A DNA stretch of 64,000 nucleotides, taken from assembly GCF_041734735.1 (NCBI RefSeq), contig NC_134878.1:39971329-40035328 (forward strand). Reading direction: 5' to 3'. Under the pieces are notes generated by a model, which saw only the letters and a program-made list of their open reading frames with translations, did no database searches and was not told where the DNA came from. The position numbers and the translations under genes were made by a program. The stretch is from Babylonia areolata. Taxonomy: Eukaryota > Mollusca > Gastropoda > Neogastropoda > Buccinidae. Shown piece after piece: positions 1-9,309 of the stretch (position 1 is the first letter of the stretch; the number at the start of each line of letters is the position of its first letter).

Positions 1-18
1 ACTGTATGCAGTGAGACA

Positions 19-166
19 CTAGGGTCCAGTACCCACCTCTCCTTGCTGTTGATCCTGTGGGAACACCTGCACTATGGCCTGTAGAAAGGAAAGGAAAATA
101 TCTTTGTCATTACGATGGATTCGGCGCCACAAGAACTCTGCCATGTGCAGGGCAAACATCCAATTA
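19..166 (-). CDS. C-terminal segment of the Merlin-like domain
   Basis: On the minus strand a frame different from the 344-codon one reads ENDNWMFALHMAEFLWRRIH and then NDKDIFLSFLQAIVQVFP, ending at a TAG at 19-21. It matches the last helix pair of Merlin transposases (family consensus around H-L-A-E-F-x-W-R). The preceding frame stops at 167-169, two bases out of register, so either a short intron or a single-base indel lies near 165-170. The minus-strand sequence GCCTCAG just upstream could serve as a splice acceptor. This piece completes the family domain, which supports reading 19-4529 as one locus. Confidence 0.6.
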
Positions 167-1201
167 TCATTCTCTGAGGCTCAAGCTATTGCTCCCTTCT
201 GAATGACTGTCAGTGCTTGTGGGTGAGTAAGTATCTGCAATGCCAGCTGATAGATTTTCAGATACACTGTGATCAGCACATACATCACTTATACCTGATG
301 ATACTTTCAATCCTTTTTTACATGTCAGTGTTTTGGGAATGCTGGCAACACATGTCTCACCCAATGAATCCAAGTCACCATTAATATCTGATGACCCAGA
401 GGGATGGAGGACTTCCACAGTATCTGCTGAATCAATCACAGGAATTGTAAACTTTGATCTTTTTACTGACCCATGATCAGGAATGGACATATGAAAACCT
501 GAGGGCTGCAAGTTACACCCAAGAGAATCACTGACATGTGTGGAGACAGAGGGAGTGACCTGAGGCTTCGAGCTGTGTTTAACCATGCTGGCAGATGCTG
601 AAGAGGCCTTCCTCATCCACCAGATGCTGTCCTTGTTATGCTTTAAGCAGCGTCCTGTCTCACTGTCAAGCTCATGTTGGGAATGATTCAGAGCTACATG
701 CTTGTAACCAAGCTTTCCAAGTTTTCTGTAAATATTAGAGTTATCAGTTTGCACTTCAGTTCCCTTTTTCACACACCTCATTATCACAGGAATTACATGC
801 TCTGATTCTAAGGAAGAAACAGGAACAAAAAACACCTCATCTGTTTGACGGCAAAAGGCACCTACAACAAACTGACCCTCTGGGAAATGTTGGGTGCAGT
901 GCTTTGTCTTCCCAAACTGAGCTTCAAGGATCACAACAGTGAAGTTATCCCCTCCAATTGGTTTTGGATTAGGGAGGGAAAGTACACAGATCTCTCTGCA
1001 AAAGTTGTACAGTTCATAAACTGTTTCTGAGCAAACAGCCTTCAATTGTTCAGTACAAATGTTCTTGCCCAGCTGAATGTTTTCATACGATATCACACTC
1101 TCCTCCACTGCTTGCTCAGTAGTGAACTGATTGGAAAACAGGTAGAAGATCAGTAAGTGCTGGCAACACAAAACATTAGTTGATTTTGAGAACCAGTGCA
1201 C
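167..1201 (-). CDS. Merlin/ISXO2-like DDE domain, first catalytic Asp not conserved
   Basis: The 344-codon frame (GTG at 1201, stop at 167) begins with WFSKS, which continues the zinc ribbon of the preceding frame. It then follows the Merlin/IS1595 order: helix-turn-helix-like stretch ending YNFCREIC (~69), then GGDNFTVVILEAQFGK, EGQFVVGA, FVPVSS, GTEVQTDNSNIY, YKHVALNHSQHELDSETG and HNKDSIWWMRKA. In the family the first acidic residue sits in V-E-I-D-E; here that block reads VVILE, so the Asp is Leu. The second Asp (QTD) is kept. The third position, normally Glu, reads Asp (NKDSIW). About 115 Ser/Asp-rich residues with no family counterpart follow, before the C-terminal piece at 19-166. I infer a transposase fold that is unlikely to cut DNA, either domesticated or decaying. 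Assignment to the family is strong; functional status is open. Confidence 0.72.
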   Translation of the reverse strand: MHWFSKSTNVLCCQHLLIFYLFSNQFTTEQAVEESVISYENIQLGKNICTEQLKAVCSETVYELYNFCREICVLSLPNPKPIGGDNFTVVILEAQFGKTKHCTQHFPEGQFVVGAFCRQTDEVFFVPVSSLESEHVIPVIMRCVKKGTEVQTDNSNIYRKLGKLGYKHVALNHSQHELDSETGRCLKHNKDSIWWMRKASSASASMVKHSSKPQVTPSVSTHVSDSLGCNLQPSGFHMSIPDHGSVKRSKFTIPVIDSADTVEVLHPSGSSDINGDLDSLGETCVASIPKTLTCKKGLKVSSGISDVCADHSVSENLSAGIADTYSPTSTDSHSEGSNSLSLRE

Positions 1202-3425
1202 ATTTCGCAGAGGAATCTGGCCCTACTTTTGCACATTTTTCGATTGCACTGAAAACGAAACTCAACAGACAAAGTCTTGACTGTGCGAACAATCTTATAG
1301 AGTTTTGTGAGATGTCCCCCACACTTTGGACAACAGGTGCTGTGTGGCAACAAACCATACTCCTGACAAAATTTGATGGCATCACCTTCAGTCACAATGG
1401 CTTTTGCTAAACTAATAAAGTTGTATGCTTTCTCTTCTCCCCCTCGTTGTCGATTGTGTGTCCCTTTCCCTTTTGTTTTGACCAGGTTTTTTCTACTGGA
1501 ATTACTTTCCCTACAACATTTTTCTTTGTCACTCGCCTTTGGTGTGTTTTGTTTTGATAAAGCATTCCCGCTGGGTTCATGGTTTGTATCTGGAACAGCA
1601 GATATAAGTGGATTGCTTTTCCTTCCCATGGAGTCTGTTTTTATTTTTGAGGTGTGCATCAAGATTGTATCTTCTAGCAAATACCCTTGAGCCTCAACAT
1701 TTGGCAACTTTCTTTTGCTTTTGCCATTATAAACTTGGATCTGTTTTTCAGACCTGATACAAGTTTTCAAATTTACTGATTTTTGCTGCAACTGTCTTTT
1801 GGTGTCTTTCAATAAACTATTCAGTTTCATTTTTGTACTAACAGCAGGTTCCAACAAAGCATTATGAAGATTGTAATTTGATAAGGTGTCACTTTCTTTC
1901 TGGCATCTAACGTGTGCTCTTTTGGCTTTTGAAACAGACGCACTGTATAGTATCTTCTTACTGTTTTTCATTGTGGATTGAAAATCAAAACTGTTTCCAT
2001 CTTTTTGATCAGTTTTACGTGACATATGTAATGACCCATTTTCACCTAAATTTTCTCTGTAAGATGGATCAAAATGTTCTTTCAGTCTGACTTTGAAAAC
2101 AAACTGTGTTTTGGCTGGTTTTAATTTGGAAAATGATTTTCCTTTACCTTGGGTAGACTTTGATAGTAAAACTTTTCTTTTACCAGATCCATGATGAGCA
2201 GATTTACAGGTACATATTTTGGAGGCAGGATTTTGTTTGGAACCTTTTTTCCTGAGAGTAGTAACATGTTTTCTTTCATGAATGGCCTGACTGTTGCAGT
2301 GGCTGGATGTGGAAGGAAATGTCACAGTTTGTGAGCTGCATAATGCTGATCTGACAATGCCATTGGTCTCTGCTGTAGAAACCTGACTAGTGCAATGTTT
2401 GGTTTCTATCTGCATTTTATGAAAACTTTCTGGGGTATTTTCATTTCCTCTGTCTGCAGTTGTTTTTGGACCATAGTTTGGAAGAATGTCTAAAACTTCA
2501 AGCGCAGTCAGTTTTGGTTCATATGCTTCATCAACAATGTTTCTGCTTTTATATGTCAAACTGACTGCACTTGTCATTTTGTCCTGAAATGAAGTGCATA
2601 TTTCCTTATTGTGTCCACTTCTAGTCTCTACATATACGAGTCCGGGCAGAGCTATCTTTTCAGTCTGATCAAGCACTGGCTTTTCTTTTGTTACAGAGAT
2701 ATTTTTCTTTTCATCACAAGGAACTTCCTTGGGTCTCTGAATACTCATCTTACTTGTTGAACTTGCTAGAATCTCCACAGACACAGAAAGAGGATGATAA
2801 ACAACCTGTGCAACTGGGATGAACTCGGGAGAACTTGGCTGATAGTCAGCTCTCATAGATCTTTCCAAGGGGGATGATGACTGACTACCTCTTTTGTCTT
2901 CATTATCAATACATGAACTACTATCTCTGTGATTCTTTGCCTGCAGCTGTTCTAAAACACAACTAATCTTGTCTCTGTTTTCATCCCCACAGCTGTGACC
3001 AAATCCAGTATATTCATTGTATGCTTTTTTCTTTGGAATTCTTTCACTTCGTCTAGATGGAACTGCATGCTCTAAATCAGAACTTGATGAGCTTAGTCTT
3101 ATTTTAGGTCTTCTTAGGCTTTTCCTCACTGGTCCTGAACAATCTGTTTCTGAATCAACGTCAAACTTAAATCTCCTTTTGGGTATTCTTTGACTTCTTC
3201 TTACTGGTAAATGGGATTCTGTCTGAAAGCTGTAGCTGTCACTGCTATCACTTGCAGCTTTGTATTTCTTCATTCTTCTCTCAAAATCACATAGTGAAAC
3301 ATCAGAATCTGAATCAGTAGTGACCACATTTTTCCTTAAGAGCTTTTTACGTTTCTGTCGATTTTTCTTTTTTTTGAACAAAATTAGTTTTTGAAACTCC
3401 TGATATAGAGCATTCTTCAGTCTTC
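1150..3425 (-). CDS. Central segment of the Merlin-derived gene: Ser/Lys-rich region ending in a transposase zinc ribbon
   Basis: The frame is open from about 3423 (no ATG; a TTG codon lies at 3381) to a stop at 1150, 743 codons from the TTG. Residues 50-125 hold three related basic motifs (RRSQRIPKRR, RKSLRRPKIR, RRSERIPKKK) alternating with acidic/Ser stretches, suggesting nuclear localisation or DNA/chromatin contact. Residues ~660-725 match the N-terminus of Merlin/ISXO2-type transposases: a short helical stretch (AIKFCQEYGLLPHS) and a zinc ribbon with CPKC at ~684-687 and CNRKMC at ~712-717. In that family this module precedes the DDE domain. Here the reading frame leaves the expected path near 1195-1200, and the next part (TGS then WFSKS) continues in another frame at 167-1201. 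The very long N-terminal extension is unusual for a Merlin transposon and argues for exaptation or fusion to a host gene. Confidence 0.65.
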
Positions 3426-4529
3426 AGCTCCTTTCTTCCTAATCTGCAAGAATTTGTGGGATCTAATTCTGTATTGCCTTTTTTCGCATCTGGGCTCTTC
3501 CCATTTTGCAATGTTCTGTTTCTTTCTTGATTTACTAAAATTACTCTGCCCTGCATTTGACTTTGTAAAATATTTGTTGTTTCTTGCTTTGAAGGATTTA
3601 CTGGGTTCCCCCAAATCACCAACGCTCGCTCTATTTTTTTGTCCAAATGAATTACTCACTACTGTATCTGATTCTGTAATGTTTTTGTTTCTTGGTTTGT
3701 ATAAATTGCTGCTCCTGTCTTTGACTTTTGTTCTGATAGAATTATTTGGTTCTGTGCACAGTTCTACAATGCTACAAACACCAGCCTCTTTATATTCAGG
3801 TATTTTGTTATGAGCTGTAAAAAGACAATGTGAACTGGCCTTCTGGCAATCTGATAATTGGTTTGCTTTCTGGGCTGACAAGGTTTTAGCCTTACAATTT
3901 TTTCTGGGAGTTCTAATGAAAGCAGTAGTTTGGAGTGTGTTTGGACTGCCATCTGTTCTTTGCAGAGAGTCAGAAGGTTGTACAATTTCCTGTGATGGTG
4001 AATTTTGGACAGTGACATCGCTTGAAATGAAGGGACATCTGGCCACTTCATGCAATGGTGAACTGCTGATGCTAAAACAATGTGCTACATGTCTTCTTTC
4101 ATCCTTAAGTTCTTGACCTTCATGTAATGGGGACTGTGGAAGAGTGGCATGATGTATTATTCGTCTTCCCTCAAAAAAAGGCAGGCATGGTCTATGCTCA
4201 TTTTCTAACTTGGAGTTGATGCCAGTCTTGCAGTGTAGATCACAGTAATCACTGGACACTGCTGCCACATCACTGATGTTCCTGTCACCAGCAGTCAGCC
4301 TCTCTTTCACACTGCCATTAGTATCTGGGTTTGACTGAAAATGGGATGGACTGACTTCCACAACAGAACTGTCCTCACCACTGAAGCAATCTAACAGAGA
4401 CAAATCCAAGTCATCAGATCTAATAGAATCATCAGCATGTAGCAGAAGATTTGGAGTCAGAACAAAACTGTTGGCATTTAATGAATTTAAAGAAACTGGA
4501 GACAGCTCATCAACACACAATGAACTCAT
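3417..4529 (-). CDS. N-terminal segment of the Merlin-derived gene: Ser/Asn-rich, no known fold
   Basis: A 370-codon open frame starts with ATG at 4529 and runs to a stop at 3417. The protein is rich in Ser, Asn, Asp and later Lys/Arg, with no signal peptide or membrane segment; its C-terminal third (SKSRKKQ, RKKGAED) is strongly basic. I see no recognised domain. It lies directly upstream of, and on the same strand as, the 743-codon frame at 1150-3381, so I treat both as parts of one locus. The two frames differ. A splice acceptor-like tract (minus strand CTCTATATCAG, ending about 3400) could join them, but I cannot place the donor. Just upstream on the minus strand, TTTTCAG near 4553 resembles an acceptor, so a 5' UTR intron is possible. 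Without this context it could be read as an orphan disordered protein. Being a real coding exon is likely; its function is unknown. Confidence 0.55.
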   Translation of the reverse strand: MSSLCVDELSPVSLNSLNANSFVLTPNLLLHADDSIRSDDLDLSLLDCFSGEDSSVVEVSPSHFQSNPDTNGSVKERLTAGDRNISDVAAVSSDYCDLHCKTGINSKLENEHRPCLPFFEGRRIIHHATLPQSPLHEGQELKDERRHVAHCFSISSSPLHEVARCPFISSDVTVQNSPSQEIVQPSDSLQRTDGSPNTLQTTAFIRTPRKNCKAKTLSAQKANQLSDCQKASSHCLFTAHNKIPEYKEAGVCSIVELCTEPNNSIRTKVKDRSSNLYKPRNKNITESDTVVSNSFGQKNRASVGDLGEPSKSFKARNNKYFTKSNAGQSNFSKSRKKQNIAKWEEPRCEKRQYRIRSHKFLQIRKKGAED

Positions 4530-4553
4530 ATCACTTTGTGGAATAAACTTGCT

Positions 4554-5034
4554 GAAAATTTGGAATTATTTTAAAAAGAACACATTTTGAAAGGAGGAGT
4601 TGGCTTCCACTGCTTCTGTGTCATCAGATGATTGGTACCAGTAGTCTTTTGCAGTCTTTGAGTTTTATCTGGAAAGAAACTAAAAGCAACCATTATACAT
4701 TAAACAGAATTATCGATTTAAAAACAAAACATACAGTGCATTATACAAAAGAATTTCTTTGAACATGCAATGGCAAAAATCTGACCCTGAAATAATCTAT
4801 TAGTAATACTGATTACACCAAAATTAATATTTGACACAAATAATTCAGAGAACTATATATTGTGCTGCATTACACTACACTGTATGGCATGACATTGTGT
4901 CAGTTTCTTAAATCATATAATAATTGATATGTATGTGTAACACACTTTTTTGAAAATTGCGAAAGTACTTGTTTAAAATCTTCTACTAAATCAGACTGTC
5001 ATTCACAGAACAGTGAAGGGAGAGAAACACTTTT
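4554..5034. other. AT-rich upstream region of the Merlin-derived gene, no gene seen
   Basis: This stretch lies 5' of the minus-strand locus and presumably holds its leader and promoter. It has no ORF of note, no TATA box I would defend, and no repeat shared with the rest of the window. Confidence 0.4.
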
Positions 5035-5115
5035 CTGTCCCTGCCAGGATCTGAACCCAGGACACACTACTTCCTTAGGGAATGCTTTCCCACCAATTTA
5101 CTAGGCCACAAAATG
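5035..5115 (-). repeat. tRNA-like (SINE head) sequence
   Basis: Read on the minus strand it contains an A-box-like stretch (GTGGCCTAGTAAATTGGTGG) and, about 40 bases later, a B-box-like GGGTTCAGATCC followed by TGGCAGGGAC. The box spacing fits a tRNA-derived pol III promoter, but arm pairing is too poor for a working tRNA. Most likely a decayed SINE head. Confidence 0.4.
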
Positions 5116-6599
5116 AACACCCTTTCTTTCCATTTATGAGCTGCAACACCCATCTTCACTTGAAAAGATCTACAACTTGCCTTTTACATGTATGACATTT
5201 CTTACCCTGCCATCCAGGGAACTGTATATTTATGGAAATGCATGGCTAGCTGGGAATTTCATGTTACCATAAACTGCTGAACAATGACAGCAGGATTTTT
5301 AACTCATTCAGTACCTGTAAGGCGTCGGCTGACATATAGTGTTGTCTTATTGCCTATAAGACGTTCATTGATGTCCTTATCTAGTCTGATTTTTCTTTCA
5401 GAGTTTTGTTCAGTGAATATAAACATACTCTGAACAGTTAATTTGATGTGTCTGGATTATAAAAATAATATTCAAATAAGCATAAATCAGGTAGAAAACC
5501 CCTTCTCAATTATGATTTGCTAACTGGACAACACAGAGAAAGCACGGAAAAGGGTCTTGCCTAATATACAAAAAAACAGACATCTGAATCTTTGTCAAAG
5601 ACAGTGGTCCCAGCCAGTGAGTTCACACAACTTTGCAGGATATGCAAATGATTATGGACAGGTATAACAATAGAGATGGATCTCTGACATCAACATCTGA
5701 TGACTGATCAGTTTCATCTATTGAAGGACACATCATTTTTGAGCAGATGACAGTGACAGAGATTTGGGTGGTATGTGGTGTAGTCTGGAAGGGGGTAGAG
5801 GGAAAGGCAAGGGTGTAAAATGATAGGTCCTAGGCTACTCAGAAGGTGTGGAAGGAGGCCTGGCTGTGGAGATCAAGGAACTGTTGTCACTGATTATATA
5901 ATCCGTGGTTTGGACAATGGCCAACAACCCATGATTTACACGAAACCCAAAGCTTAAAAGTGCATAAGATGGGAAAAACACTTTTCACACTTTTGTCATT
6001 GATCAGAACAAAGATCTGCTCTTGGAGGAAGTAAATTGGCATGTACACCAGGTGATTTTTGTCAGCCCATGTGTAGCATGGACTGAATATCATCAAAGGG
6101 TTTCTCCCTCAGGAGGGGATAGTTCTCTGGTGTCACAAAGCTTGACTATGCAGATTCTGAGGATATGATTGACCCTTTTTTTTGTTGATAAAACCCACAT
6201 TTGTCATTGTGGGGACAGTAATTCACTTATATGTCTGCAAAAGTTGGGACTGTTATCACAAACTTATAACTTTTTATTTTCATCTGTGGGTATGAACCGA
6301 CAACAAGCATGTCATTCCAACTCCAAGCTGTATTTTGTTGGTTTTCATTTTGTGTGTCATTCTGTGGTGATGGAAGTAAACATTTATTGCACAAAAATTA
6401 TCTTAACTTTGAAATGCCCAAATAGTTATCTGCAATCAAAATAATTTGGAAAAAGCAAACCCAGATATTCATCACATTTGTTCATTTTCATCCACAGAAA
6501 GCATTCACTTTGTGTATCTTATAGCTTTTGTGCCTTTTAATTTATTTTTTTTTTAATTACCTCTTTCTCCTCAAATTCCCTGCAAAGCAGAGAACACTT
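5116..6599. other. Non-coding stretch, possible piggyBac-like end at 5299
   Basis: No convincing gene. At 5299 the sequence TTAACTCATTCAGTACC has the form of a piggyBac-type terminus (TTAA target then CTCA/CTCT). It is followed within 50 bases by a small palindrome (GTCTTATTGCCTATAAGAC). I could not find a matching opposite end. The 69- and 91-codon frames here look like chance ORFs. Confidence 0.3.
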
Positions 6600-6860
6600 T
6601 TTTTTCCCTTTTTAAAAACAACAACAAATTCTCTGGCACTGAATTGGATCGCCTCAGTGTGAGGGGCATTATCAGGTCTGCACACAAGTTACTGTATATA
6701 GGTGACAGGAAAAATCACCCCTTTAACTCATCTTTCAGTGAGCAATGGGATTCACACTACAGACCTTGTGAACTGGCTGAAAGGAGCACTACACTTTCGC
6801 CTAGCAGATGTCTCTCACACCCATCTGAGCACAACATGACAAAACCACACCCGACTATTC
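6600..6860 (-). repeat. Probable tRNA-derived SINE
   Basis: On the minus strand a tRNA-like head near 6745-6835 (CTAGGCGAAAGTGTAGTGC, then about 35 bases on TAGTGTGAATCCC) is followed by a unique body (CACCTATATACAGTAAC, then GAGGCGATCCAATTCAGTG) and a GTT-rich tail ending near 6605. The layout, head-body-short tandem tail, is that of a SINE. Its B box is weak, so this is probably an old copy. Confidence 0.45.
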
Positions 6861-7240
6861 ATGTGTGGAGTTAGACAGGATTTTCATTCTTTCTTTGGAA
6901 AACAAGTTTACAAAACAAAGCATATAATTATGATATACAAATATAGATATCTCTGAATTGTGTAAATAAATCTTTTTATTACTTTCCTTTTAATGATAAT
7001 ACATTATTATTTTAAAAAAAAATACTTGTGTTCAAGAATACTGACTGATCTTGGATTCTGTAAGTGTCATAGTGTGAATTTAAGGCCAAACTGTTAGCAT
7101 GCAGAATCCATAACTATAGTTTCCTTCAACTTTTGATATCATGTTATCCCTCGTCAACAGGTCACTGAATTGTGAGACTGGTTCTGCTCTGAAGGGTAGC
7201 TCTTTATTGTTTCTCTTTGGTCAGATTCATTATATTTTCC
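6861..7240. other. AT-rich, no feature seen
   Basis: No ORF above background, no repeat match inside the window. Confidence 0.4.
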
Positions 7241-7365
7241 CACACTTTCAGTTTCTCAAAGAGGTCACTGCATTCGGACAATTCCATAAACAGCACACCA
7301 CATCACCTACGAGGCAGAAGCCTGACAGCAGCATAACCCAACACATTAGTCAGGTCTTAAGTGCA
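7241..7365 (+). repeat. SINE-like family A, diverged copy
   Basis: The sequence aligns to the better copy at 7763-7908: CAGTTTCTCAAAGAGG, GTCACTGCATTCGGACAA, CACACCACATCACC, GCCTGACAGCAGCATAACCC and ACATTAGTCAGG. It has more substitutions than the other two copies and lacks an A-rich tail. Confidence 0.6.
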
Positions 7366-7762
7366 TGCATGTATAACTAAGTACCTATCAGTGTGGATTT
7401 CTTTGAAATGATTTTGCCAGGACAACATTAAGTAGCTATAGGTTCTTTTTCTGTACGCTAAGTACATGCTGCACATATGACCTCGATTTATCATCTCATC
7501 CAAATGACTTGACATTCAGTTTTATTTTCCCGTCAAACTTATGTGAAACAGCAGAAATCTAATTCAGACACTCAAAGCACTGTATTGGCATAAAAGCGTC
7601 TTGACTATTCTACCACAATATTTTTCATCCATCTTTGCAATGTAAACCAATTGCTGTCAAGGAGGCACTGTGGTGTTAAAGTATGGGGAATGAGCGATGA
7701 CGTCATGAAACTAGGATTGTCAGACTGAAATTAACAATGAGGCCAGGAGATGAAATGACTGA
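7366..7762. other. No gene; short dispersed repeat at 7737-7758
   Basis: The only structure seen is a 22-base segment starting ATGAGGCCAGGAGATG at 7737-7758. It is identical to 14625-14646 and one base different from 9079-9100, the two sites that flank the I-like LINE. Confidence 0.4.
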
Positions 7763-7908
7763 CAGTTTCAGTTTCAGTTGCTCAAGGAGGTGTCACTGCG
7801 TTCGGAAAAATCCATATACGCTACACCACATCTGCCAAGCAGATGCCTGACCAGCAGTGTAACCCAATGCGCTTAGTCATGCCTTGAAAAAAAAAAGAAA
7901 AAAAGAGT
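7763..7908 (+). repeat. SINE-like family A copy with A-rich tail
   Basis: It starts CAGTTTCAGTTTCAGTTGC and contains GTCACTGCGTTCGG, CCATATACGCTACACC, CAAGCAGATGCCTGACCAGC and CCCAATGCGCTTAGTC, then ends in an A-rich tail near 7890-7908. Three copies in the window (7241, 7763, 42258) share this order. No pol III boxes are obvious, so it may be a SINE body or another short non-autonomous element. Confidence 0.7.
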
Positions 7909-8009
7909 GAATAAATAATAGATAAATACATAAAAAAGAAAAAGAAAAAAAGAACTAATAATAATATGTATAAGGTGCAAAAACTTGATGAAGTCAACTA
8001 TAAGCATAC

Positions 8010-8110
8010 ATGAATAAATAAATAAATAAATAATAATTTTATTTTTTTTAAAGTAGTAAAAATAATAATAAAAATAAAATAAATAAATAAATTAATAAAA
8101 GACAACAATG
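8010..8110. repeat. AAT/AAAT-rich simple sequence
   Basis: AATAAATAAATAAATA-type runs are interspersed with an A/T homopolymer. Low complexity, no coding signal. Confidence 0.7.
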
Positions 8111-8239
8111 ATGATAGATAAGCAAATAAATGTAAAATATGGAGACACACATTCACACATACACCCACATATGCATAACAGATATGCACCAAACATGCAG
8201 TTTTGCAGATATGAAAGCACAGTCAAATACACATAAATG

Positions 8240-8745
8240 TACATGAGCCCCAACACACACACACACACACACCACACACATTACCCTGCACCTCCTCTAA
8301 CCCCCTCCTCCACACACTCATTTCTAGGCTACGTATCGCAGCTTCCACGGCACACACACGCACATGAACAGATGAACCCTTACTTGTACAACCTCACACA
8401 CATACGCCCATATCCCCCACCCCCAACACATATACACAAAGATATATATATGCACACCCGCACGTTCCAATATTCCATTGCTCCCACAGTGTAGGCATGC
8501 TTACACACACATACCTCATCATCTACCCCCCCTCACACACACACATACGCACATGCACAGAACCTTCCTGACATTTGTGTACACTTACACCCTCGCGCAT
8601 GCACAAACGCACTCAAACACACAGATCCACACACATGCACAGAGGATTGGCCGCAAGAGGGATGGGAAAAGATCTCTGATGCCAAGAACGCCATGTCTAG
8701 TGTGTTGCTCAGTCTGTTGTATTTGGAAAAGCCCACAGAGACTCT
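8240..8745 (+). repeat. Repeat family F, copy 1, including a CA-rich tract
   Basis: It shares ordered blocks with 43670-44130: CTACGTATCGCAGCTTCCAC, TCCAATATTCCATTGCTCCC, GGATGGGAAAAGATCTCTGA, and TTGTATTTGGAAAAGCCCA. Between them are long CA-rich stretches of variable length. Both copies keep the same order, so this is a dispersed repeat with embedded microsatellites and not a chance CA run. The ORFs called over it are low-complexity artefacts. Confidence 0.6.
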
Positions 8746-8761
8746 GACTGACAATTACTAC

Positions 8762-8972
8762 AGAGTGGTAACTCTCTCCATTTGGTACACACAACTTCAA
8801 GTCAGTGCTGCTTACGCTACCAATTCAGATAGAACACAGGTAAATAAAAGGTACACTGGAGCAAACCCAGACACTTCCTCGAAAATGGAAGCACCGGGCC
8901 TATCCTTATACCAATCATTTGACATGTGCACACAGCAGCAAAGACAGAAGAAATGTGCAAACACAAATTAGC
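8762..8972 (+). repeat. Direct repeat G, copy 1
   Basis: About 210 bases beginning AGAGTGGTAACTCTCTCCAT and ending CAAACACAAATTAGCTT are repeated in the same orientation at 14655-14876 with only a few differences. The two copies lie on either side of the I-like LINE. It follows family F directly and may be its 3' portion. Confidence 0.75.
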
Positions 8973-9078
8973 TTTTATTCAAGACTGGCATAGCCTCTTT
9001 AATCCAGAACAAGCCACACAGAACACATGGACAACACATGGTTGCCTTGGTGGTTTTTCAACTTGAAATTAACAAGTA

Positions 9079-9100
9079 ATGAGGCCAGGAAATGAAATGA
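9079..9100 (+). repeat. Left target-site-like repeat of the I-like LINE
   Basis: These 22 bases match 14625-14646 with one mismatch and abut the 3' tail (TTTCA repeats on the minus strand) of the LINE. A third copy at 7737-7758 shows that the sequence also exists away from the insertion, which weakens but does not exclude the target-site reading. Confidence 0.55.
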
Positions 9101-9309
9101 AATGAAATTATGGTGCTTAGAGCCTCACCAACCACTAAGGCCATCTCAAGGCTATCGCCACGTTAATAACTACTACAAGGGTAAAAAACAAACAATTAAG
9201 ACGAATCACCACTTCAAACTTTCCACTCAAAGTTTAAAAAAACTTCCATAGTTTAAAACCTTCAAATCTGATTAAAAATGTTCACTTCTTTCAAGAAGTC
9301 CATCAGCGT

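Noticed and set aside
845-4116. Several plus-strand frames of 60-119 codons
   Set aside because: Antisense shadows of the minus-strand Merlin-derived gene.
8237-8747. Open frames of 73-89 codons on both strands rich in His/Thr or Val/Cys
   Set aside because: They are translations of CA/TG tracts inside repeat family F; no conserved motif.
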